From Chrysemys picta bellii (Eukaryota; Chordata; Testudines; Emydidae), in assembly GCF_011386835.1 (NCBI RefSeq), contig NC_088792.1, positions 226,017,894 to 226,081,893 on the forward strand: DNA of 64,000 nucleotides. The letters are read 5' to 3'. The notes below the pieces were generated by a model. It was not told the origin of the DNA, did no database searches, and saw nothing but the letters and a program-made list of their open reading frames with translations. Shown in pieces: positions 57,858-64,000 of this stretch. A program made the position numbers and the translations under genes. How positions within the stretch are numbered: the first letter of the stretch is position 1; the number at the start of each line of letters is the position of its first letter.

Positions 57858-59396
57858 ATATGATAGTGATAAACCAGCACTGTTTCTGTAAAAGGAAAAT
57901 CATGCCTCTCTAATCTACTAGAATTCTTTGAGTATGTCAACAGCTGATAAAGGAGAATCTGTTAAATAATGTATTTGTACTTTGAATAAACCTTTGACAA
58001 AGTTCCTCACCAGAAAGTATAAGGAAACTCTGGCAAGAAGTCATGGGGTGAGAAGTAAAGCACGGTCAAAGAACAAAAGTTAAGAGTAGGAATAAATGGT
58101 CAATTTCCAGATAGCAAAAGGTTATCAAAGGAGCACCTCCAGGATCTGCACTATGATTAGTGTTGTTTAATATATTTATTAATAATCTGGAAAAAAGGAG
58201 TGAAGTATGAGGTGGTCTACTTTGCAGATGACAACAATTATTTAGGTTAGTCAAGACTAGAGAAGACTGTAAAGAATTTCTAAGAGATCTATCAGTGCTT
58301 GATGTACAGGCAATGTGGTAATAGATGAAATTCACTTTGACCTATGCAAGTTACAAGACATTAGAAGGGATCATTTGAATTACTGGTACATATTAATGGG
58401 TTCTAAATTAACTACAACCACTCAGGAAAAGAAGCTGACCATCCGTATGGACAGTTTAATGTAAACACATGTTTACAGTTTCAGATTATATTCAGGCTAA
58501 AGTTTGATGCCAAATACATGTGAGGCTTCCCTCACATGTATTTGTACAGTTTAATGTAAACACATGTATTTGCACAGTTTAATGTAAACACACGTTCACT
58601 GTGCAGTGTTGAGTTGTTTCTGCTTTCTGGCTACTGGTGGCAGTGTTGTGGTGAATAAATGTTAGGATGTATAAATCTGGGATAGAAAATACTGAAAATA
58701 TTATAGTCATTCTGTACATCGATGGAATGGTCTCACCTGGACTACTGTGTTCAGTTCTAGTCACCCCATCTCAACTATGATATAGCAGAAATAGAAGGGC
58801 TTTAGGGAAGCACAATGAAAATAATCAGGGGCAATAAAACAGCTCTATATGAGGAGAAACTGAAAAGGCTGGGACTGTTTAGTTCAGACTGGAGATGAAT
58901 AAGAGGAAGTATAACAATAATGGACGCTATACAGGAGTTAATTCAGGCAGTCCTATTCACTCGCTAGAATGAGAAACCCTTTAATGAAACTCAAATACAA
59001 CCAGTTAAAAATTGATAATGGATTTTGTTTTTTCCAATAGTGTAAAACTAACCTATGGAACTCTTTTGTACAAGATATCATTGCAACTAAGAGTTTAGAA
59101 TAAATACATAAATAAAAAGCAGATATTTTTGTATGGATAATGAGAGCACGCACAGTTGTATTAGGTAGGATAAAAACATTAAGCATATCAACTTTCAATG
59201 TTTCACGTCAAAAGCCAGCCACTAATTCTAGGGCATTAGGAAAATACTTTCCTGATGGGCAGGTAATTCCACAATAGTCCACTGTGAGGTTACTCTCAAG
59301 TTCCTCGGAAGCATCTATTACTAGTGATTGTCAGAGACAAGATAGTGGACTGGATACCACTGGTCTGATCTGGTATGGCAATCCTTATGTTTTTAG
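57858..59396 (+). mobile_element. Old CR1 LINE, 5'-truncated, RT to 3' end
   Basis: Degraded plus-strand frames match CR1 in order: an RT part ('QHCFCKRKIM', counterpart of QHGFxKGKSC, about 57876), then NNLE-like and FADD-like sequence (about 58180-58240). The C-terminal part follows near 58720-58910. The 3' UTR shows GAAGCATCTATTACTAGTGA and 'CTGGTCTGATCTGGTATGGC', ending 'CTTATGTTTT' near 59396. Many stops and indels. Three copies of a 'CAGTTTAATGTAAACACA' motif at 58452-58596 are local duplications inside it. Confidence 0.75.
58511..58544. repeat. Perfect 15-bp hairpin with 4-nt loop
   Basis: CAAATACATGTGAGG (58511-58525), loop CTTC, then the exact reverse complement up to 58544. It lies within the old CR1, between copies of the locally repeated motif. 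Confidence 0.93.
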
Positions 59397-59444
59397 TACA
59401 GCTACAGATCTACAATTCTTAATGATACATTTATTTTTAAACAG

Positions 59445-59489
59445 TTTTATTCTTTTAAATTAATTTAAAATTATTTTAAAAGAATAAAA
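59445..59489. repeat. AT-rich inverted repeat
   Basis: TTTTATTCTTTTAAA (59445-59459) pairs exactly with 59475-59489 across a 15-nt loop. It lies just past the CR1 3' end. Low complexity makes it weakly informative. Confidence 0.85.
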
Positions 59490-59799
59490 TTTGTAAATAT
59501 AGTAAATTAATTATGTAATTAAACTAAATTTAACATTCTGTACGACAAGTTGTCTATCTGTTCTTAAAAATATACTTAAACATATAAATGAATGTTAAAC
59601 AAACATTACAAAACAAAGTCCATTGAATAGACTTTGCAGAGTCTCAGGCAGTTTGTAGCCTTCAAATACAAAATGGCACCATAAGATGTATGTACTCCAT
59701 CCCACACATGCTTCGTGATATTTAGAGGGGAAATGTAGCCATTTTCCTAAGATCAGCAGCACAGCCTTTCAACAGCTAATAAGTACCTGTCACCATGAA

Positions 59800-60427
59800 T
59801 GAAACTCAGAAACCTCTCAGAAAATGCACATTAGGAATCAGGCCTGCAGCAGCGCTAGTCTCTAGGCAACCCACAACAGCAGTTGGCCTGCAGCTGGTTG
59901 CCTGATTGGCTACACCACCACATTGGCTGGAAGGGCCAGCAGACTGACTCTTAAGCCAGCAAGCTCCAGAGCTCACTGGCTGCTCAATGCTCACACCCAC
60001 CACTGTGAGGAGTGGGCTGACAGCGTGCCTTGATTCTCTTGAGACCGTCAGCATTCTTGTGCACAACACCCCAGCCATATCAGTTTTAACTAGCATTGGA
60101 ATCCAGGCAAGTCCCCTAGACCCGCACACACCTCTCCAATGCAGAGAAGTACCGACACTGGATGTTAGGCCTATGCTTATACTGAGGGGATCCCAGCCAT
60201 CTTGTTTTGAGATGCCTGGCATAGACTCTGGCAGCGCTGAGGCTGGGAAACACTAGGCTCCCAGCCCCAAGGAGCTGGTCTGTGCTGTCTAGGTCTTCCC
60301 CTCCCCTGGTAGTCCTCAGAACCCACAAGCCATAGTCGGCAGAGCCAGACCATCAAGCCAGTTTTTGATGATGCTCCACATATGTCTACTGATTCAACTA
60401 TTTGCAAGCCCCAACATTCACCAAGAG
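59800..60427 (+). mobile_element. Probable gypsy 5' part (LTR/gag remnant)
   Basis: GC-richer sequence directly upstream of the gypsy protease, including 'TGCCTGATTGGCTACACCAC' promoter-like sequence near 59900. No gag motif or zinc knuckle can be read with confidence. The label comes from position. Confidence 0.4.
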
Positions 60428-60720
60428 GCCCTCGTTGACTTTGGGCCTTGGGTAATTTTATGGACCTGAACTTTGCTGAGGTCCATGCAATTCCCACCAT
60501 ACACAAGAATTCTCCAGATCTGGTTGAATCTGCTGATGGGTCCCTTCTCTCCTTGGGAGACAAGACCTGCCAGTGATAGTTGTCACTCTCTGGGGTCATC
60601 AGGAAACCCTCAGATTTGGGCTAATCTGGGCCCCCCATGCTCTGGAAATCGTAGGTATGCCCTGGCTTACTATCCAATACCTCCACATTTGCTGGTGGAA
60701 GGAGACACTACACTTTAGTT
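60428..60720 (+). pseudogene. Ty3/gypsy aspartic protease remnant
   Basis: Two frames encode a retropepsin-like domain. 'ALVDFG' at about 60430 stands where the family has ALxDSGA, so the catalytic DSG triad is altered to DFG. 'VGMPWLTIQYLH' at about 60653 matches the second signature (ILGxPWL). Stops and a frameshift near 60450 and 60580 disable it. In an intact element this protease would release pol products. Confidence 0.75.
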
Positions 60721-60839
60721 CTTGATATTGCCGGCTGTCCTGCCTCCCAGGATCCAAGAACTGGACTGGTACGCTCTACACGTGATAATGCAAACCTCAG
60801 AGAGCAAGGCACCAGGACCTCAGGGCCACTCACATCTCT

Positions 60840-61668
60840 GTCTGCCTCAGCTGAGATCCTCCACAAATACCGTGACTCTGTTAATGTTTTTGACAAGGGA
60901 AAGGCAGACATTCTGCCCCCGCATCAGAATTATGACTCCCTCAATGACCTCCAACCTGTAGCAGAGATCCCAATAAGTCAGATATATGCCAGAACTTCAG
61001 ACTCTCCCCATGTATTTTCAGGAGAACCTACAGAAGGGTTTCATCTGCCCATCCACATCTCCGGCAAGTGCCCAATATTTTTTGCCAAGAAGATGGATGA
61101 CTCATTGTGGCCTTGTATCGATTATGGGGCCTCAACAAAGTGACCATACGAAACTGCTCACTGCTCCCCCTCATAAGCAAACTCAGACTGGCTACATGCA
61201 GCTCACATTTTCACTAAGTTAGACCTGCAGAGGCCTATAACCTGGTGTTTGTGGGAGATGAATGGAAGACTGGCTTTCATACTCAATATGGTCATTATGA
61301 ATATCTGGTCATGCCGCTCAGCCCATGCAATGCTCCAGCAACTTTTCAACACTTTATGAATGATATATTTTGGGATATACTGGACCAATCTGTCATTATT
61401 TACCTTGACACCCTAATTTCTTCTGAGGGCAAAGTTCTTCAGGACCAGCACCTGGGCGGCATTCTTGAAAGACTATGCCAGAATCACCTATGTATCAAGC
61501 TGGAGAAATGTGTATCTGACTGGGACATCCTTAAATTTCTCGGGGATATTATCTCATTTAACAGACTGGCAATGGAACCCCACAAAGTGGCAGCCAGCAT
61601 GGAATGGGCGTGACTAAAGGATGCACACAGAATCCAATACTTCTTGGCTTTTGTTAACTTCTACGACT
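60840..61668 (+). pseudogene. Ty3/gypsy reverse transcriptase remnant
   Basis: Ordered gypsy RT motifs are visible in alternating frames: 'DILPPHQNYDS' (about 60910), 'KGFICPSTSPASA' (about 61037), 'FTKLDL' (about 61211), 'TQYGHYEYLVMPLS' (61275-61316) and 'NAPATFQHFMNDIF' (about 61329). The active-site segment 'VIIYLDTLISS' follows, where the usual YLDD has become YLDT, so a catalytic Asp is lost. 'KLEKCVSDWDILKFLGDIIS' and 'FLAFVNFYD' close the region. At least three frameshifts and a stop. It ends abruptly at about 61668 against the CR1 copy, so RNase H and integrase are absent here. Confidence 0.88.
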
Positions 61669-61707
61669 GATTAAGAGAGCTTTAAACTAGGAATTGGGGG
61701 AAGATGG

Positions 61708-62710
61708 TTGGGAGATGTCCAGGTAATCTCCACGCTGGATTTTAACATTGAAAGGGAAGAAAATGAAGTAAGAAAGGATACAGCTGTGGGTAGGAGAATG
61801 GACATACGGAGGAAGGGTAGTGTAGATACCATTCTAATAGGTGATACTGGTGGTAGAATGTCTGGGCCTAATTGGGTAAAGAATGTGAGCGAAGCCAAAC
61901 AGCAAGAATTAAGATGTTTGTACACCAATGCAAGGAGCCTAGGTAACAAAATGGAGGAACTAGAGTTACTGGTGCAGGACGTGAAACCGGATTTTATGGG
62001 GATAACAGAAACATGGTGGAATAGTAGTCATGACTGGAGTACAGGTATTGAAGGGTATGTGCTGTTTAGGAAAGACAGAAATAAAGGCAAAGCTGGTGGA
62101 GTAGCATTGTATATCAATGATGAGGTAGAAAAAAGCAGTGGTGGAATGGATAAGACTGTAAAGAAATAAGAAGGGATGGAATGGATAAGACAGAGTCTGT
62201 CTGAGCAAAAATCACATTGGGGAAGAAAGCTACTATAGCCTCCCCTGAGATAGTGTTTGGGGTGTGCTATAGACCACCAGGATCTGATTTGAATATGGAT
62301 AGAGACCTTTTTAATGTTTTTAATGAAGTAAATACTAATGGGAATTGTGTGATCATGGGAGATTAACTTCCTAGATATAGACTGGAGGATAAGTGCTAGT
62401 AATAGTAATAGGGCTCAGATTTTCCTAGTATGCGATAGCTGATGGATTCCTTCACCAAGTAATTGCTGAACCAACAAGAGGGGATGCCATTTTAGATTTG
62501 ATTTTGGTGAGTAGTGAGGACCTCATAGAAGAAATGGTTGTGGGGGACAACCTTGGTTCGAGCGATCATGAGCTAATTCAGTTTAAACTAAATGGAAGGA
62601 TAAACAAAAATAGATCTGTGACTGGGTTTTTGATTTCAAAAGGGCTAATTTTAAAAAAATTAAGGAAATTAGTTAGGGAAGTGGATTGGACTGAAGAACT
62701 TGTGATCTAA
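61708..62710 (+). pseudogene. CR1 endonuclease domain (frameshifted)
   Basis: The open frame 61708-62169 carries 'RCLYTNARSLGNKMEELELL', 'PDFMGITETWWNSSHDWSTG' (the catalytic Glu motif ITETWW) and 'GGVALYINDEVEK'. A local duplication of 'GGAATGGATAAGAC' at about 62143-62192 breaks the frame. The motif that reads GDFNCPDIDW in the left copy is disrupted by a stop and indel near 62360. The final 'GSSDHELIQFKLNGRINKN' is read at 62550-62610. The domain would nick target DNA in a live element but is inactive here. Confidence 0.85.
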
Positions 62711-62756
62711 AGGCAGAGGAGGCCTGGAATTACTTCAAGTCAAAGTTGCAGAAACT

Positions 62757-64000
62757 ATCAGAAGTCTGCATCCCAAGAAAGGGGAAAAAATTCATAGGCA
62801 GGAGTTGTAGACCAAGCTGAATGAGCAAGCATCTCAGAGAGGTGATTAAGAAAAAGCAGAAAGCCTACAACGAGTGGAAGATGGGAGTGATCAGCAAGGA
62901 AAGCTACCTTATTGAGGTCAGAACATGTAGGGATAAAGTGAGAAAAGCCAAAAGCCATGTAGAGTTGGACCTTGCAAAGGAAATTAAAACCAATAGTAAA
63001 AGGCTCTATAGCCATATAAATAGGAAGAAAACCAAGAAAGAAGAAGTGGAATCGCTAAACACGGAGGATGGAGTGGAGGTTAAGGATAATCTAGGCATGG
63101 CCCAATATCTAAACAAATATTTTGCCTCAGTCTTTAATGAGGGTCTTAGGGATAATGGTAGGATGACAAATGGGAATGAGGAAATGGAGGTAGATATTAC
63201 CACATCCGAGGTAGAAGCCAAAGTCGAACAGCTTAATGGGACTAAATCGGGGGCCCCAGATAACCTTCATCCAAGAATATTAAAGGAACTGGCACATGAA
63301 ATTGCAAGCCCATTAGCAAGAATTTTTAATGAATCTGTAAACTCAGGGGTTGTACCGTATGTCTGGAGAATTGCTAACAGTTCCTATTTTTAAGAAAGGG
63401 AAAAAAAGTGATCCGAGCAACTACAGGCCTGTTAGTTTGACATCTGTAGTATGCAAGGTCTTGGAAAAATTTTTGAAAGAGAAAGTAGTTAAGGACATTG
63501 AGGTCAATGGTAATTGGGACAAAATCCAACATGGTTTTACAACAGGTAGATCATGCCAAACCAACCTGATCTCCTTCTTTGAGAAGACAACAGACTTTTT
63601 AGACAAAGGAAACGCAGTGGATCTAATTTACCTCGATTTCAGTAAAGCATTTTATACGATTCCACATGGGGAATTATTAGCTAAATTGGAAAAGATGGGG
63701 ATCAATATGAAAATTGAAAGGTGGATAAGGAACTGGTTAAAGGGGAGACTACAACAGGTTGTACTGAAAGGTGAACTGTCAGGCTGGAGGGAGGTTACTA
63801 GTGGAGTTCCTCAGAGATCGGTTTTGGGACCAATCTTATTTAATCTTTTTATTGCGGACCTTGGCACAAAAAAGTGGGAATGTGCTAATAAAGTTTGCGG
63901 ATGACACGAAGCTGGGAGGTATTGCCACTATAGAGAAGGACCAGGATATCATACAGGAAGATCTGGATGACCTTGTAAACTGGAAAGTAATAGGATGAAA
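62757..64000 (+). pseudogene. CR1 linker and reverse transcriptase (frameshifted, partial)
   Basis: Frame 62821-63393 holds the basic linker and the start of the RT. Frame 63350-63904 continues with '[20 protein letters not shown]', '[20 protein letters not shown]', '[11 protein letters not shown]' and '[17 protein letters not shown]'. A third frame (to 63998) carries the intact catalytic box FADD at 63894-63905 within [10 protein letters not shown]. Two frameshifts (about 63375 and 63860) separate them. The FADDTKLGG box and the overall order are typical of CR1. The C-terminal part lies beyond the window. Confidence 0.88.

Larger units (their letters stand above)
51931..64000 (-). other. TOX: TOX intron upstream of the penultimate exon (partial)
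   Basis: At least 12 kb of intron. No segment encodes the preceding TOX exon (the Pro/Gln/His-rich part after the HMG box). The intron holds a CpG-rich MITE, SINE pieces, a MITE plus old CR1, a gypsy relic and a CR1 that is antisense to TOX. Stretches 51931-53449, 53824-54680 and 55433-57422 contain nothing I recognise apart from simple repeats and faint foldback repeats near 52850, 54245 and 56944. Confidence 0.8.
61672..64000 (+). mobile_element. CR1-clade LINE, plus orientation, runs off the window
   Basis: It starts just after the gypsy relic with 'GAGAGCTTTAAACTAGGAAT' and continues past 64000. In order it carries a probable ORF1-end/inter-ORF part (61700-61900), the endonuclease (61912-62710), the linker (62757-63100) and the reverse transcriptase (63100-64000). 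It is antisense to TOX. It is closely related over about 1.5 kb to the minus-strand copy at 1-1750. It is more complete than the other copies but has several frameshifts. Confidence 0.9.

Noticed and set aside
57447..57940. Gly/Pro-rich open frames on both strands (up to 151 codons)
   Set aside because: They fall in the G-rich interior of the MITE at 57431-57849. No domain.
1..64000. CRISPR array, bacterial operon, phage or plasmid system
   Set aside because: No spaced direct repeats of CRISPR type, no ribosome-binding-site-led gene clusters. Introns, LINEs and microsatellites show vertebrate nuclear DNA.

Overview
The window reads as a stretch of a reptile nuclear genome, most probably turtle. 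It has no bacterial gene organisation. It is AT-rich, with microsatellites, a spliced vertebrate gene, CR1-clade LINEs, many small hAT-type elements with 8-bp target duplications, Harbinger and Ty3/gypsy relics, MIR-like SINE pieces and a U4 snRNA pseudogene. Assignment to turtles rather than crocodilians rests on remembered repeat families and is inference.

The only host protein-coding gene I can support is the 3' end of TOX on the minus strand. The penultimate coding exon is at 51779-51930 and the last coding exon is at 50232-50268. Both have canonical splice sites, and the reading frame joins cleanly across the 1.5-kb intron. A probable 3' UTR of about 2.2 kb runs down to about 48050, where two AATAAA signals lie. 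Everything to the right of 51930 is therefore TOX intron, because no further TOX exon is seen up to 64000. Everything left of about 48 kb is intergenic DNA downstream of TOX.

Layout. 1-2040: CR1 LINE in minus orientation, split by a 190-bp TA-flanked mariner-like element. 4.5-5.4 kb: an old palindromic element containing two hAT MITEs. 6.4-9.3 kb: further MITEs, including a CpG-rich hairpin-forming element. 10-27 kb: mostly featureless DNA with palindromic short repeats, CR1 and other LINE relics, a tRNA-derived SINE head and the U4 pseudogene. 27.4-28.2 kb: Harbinger transposase pseudogene. 29.45-30.11 kb: a solo LTR with TSD. 34.7, 40.8 and 53.5 kb: three hAT-like elements with similar termini; the first and third share an interior and carry CpG-rich tandem repeats. 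43.2 kb: a perfect 29-bp inverted repeat. 45.3 and 46.6 kb: a 246-bp direct duplication. 48.0-51.9 kb: TOX. 57.4-59.4 kb: MITE plus old CR1. 59.8-61.67 kb: degraded gypsy element. 61.67-64.0 kb: a second, more complete CR1, plus strand, related to the one at the left edge.

No operon-like or defence-like system is present, and I found no convincing new coding system. The interesting signals are structural: nested transposons, birth of CpG-rich minisatellites inside MITEs, a hairpin locus, a segmental duplication, and an inverted pair of CR1 copies at the window edges.
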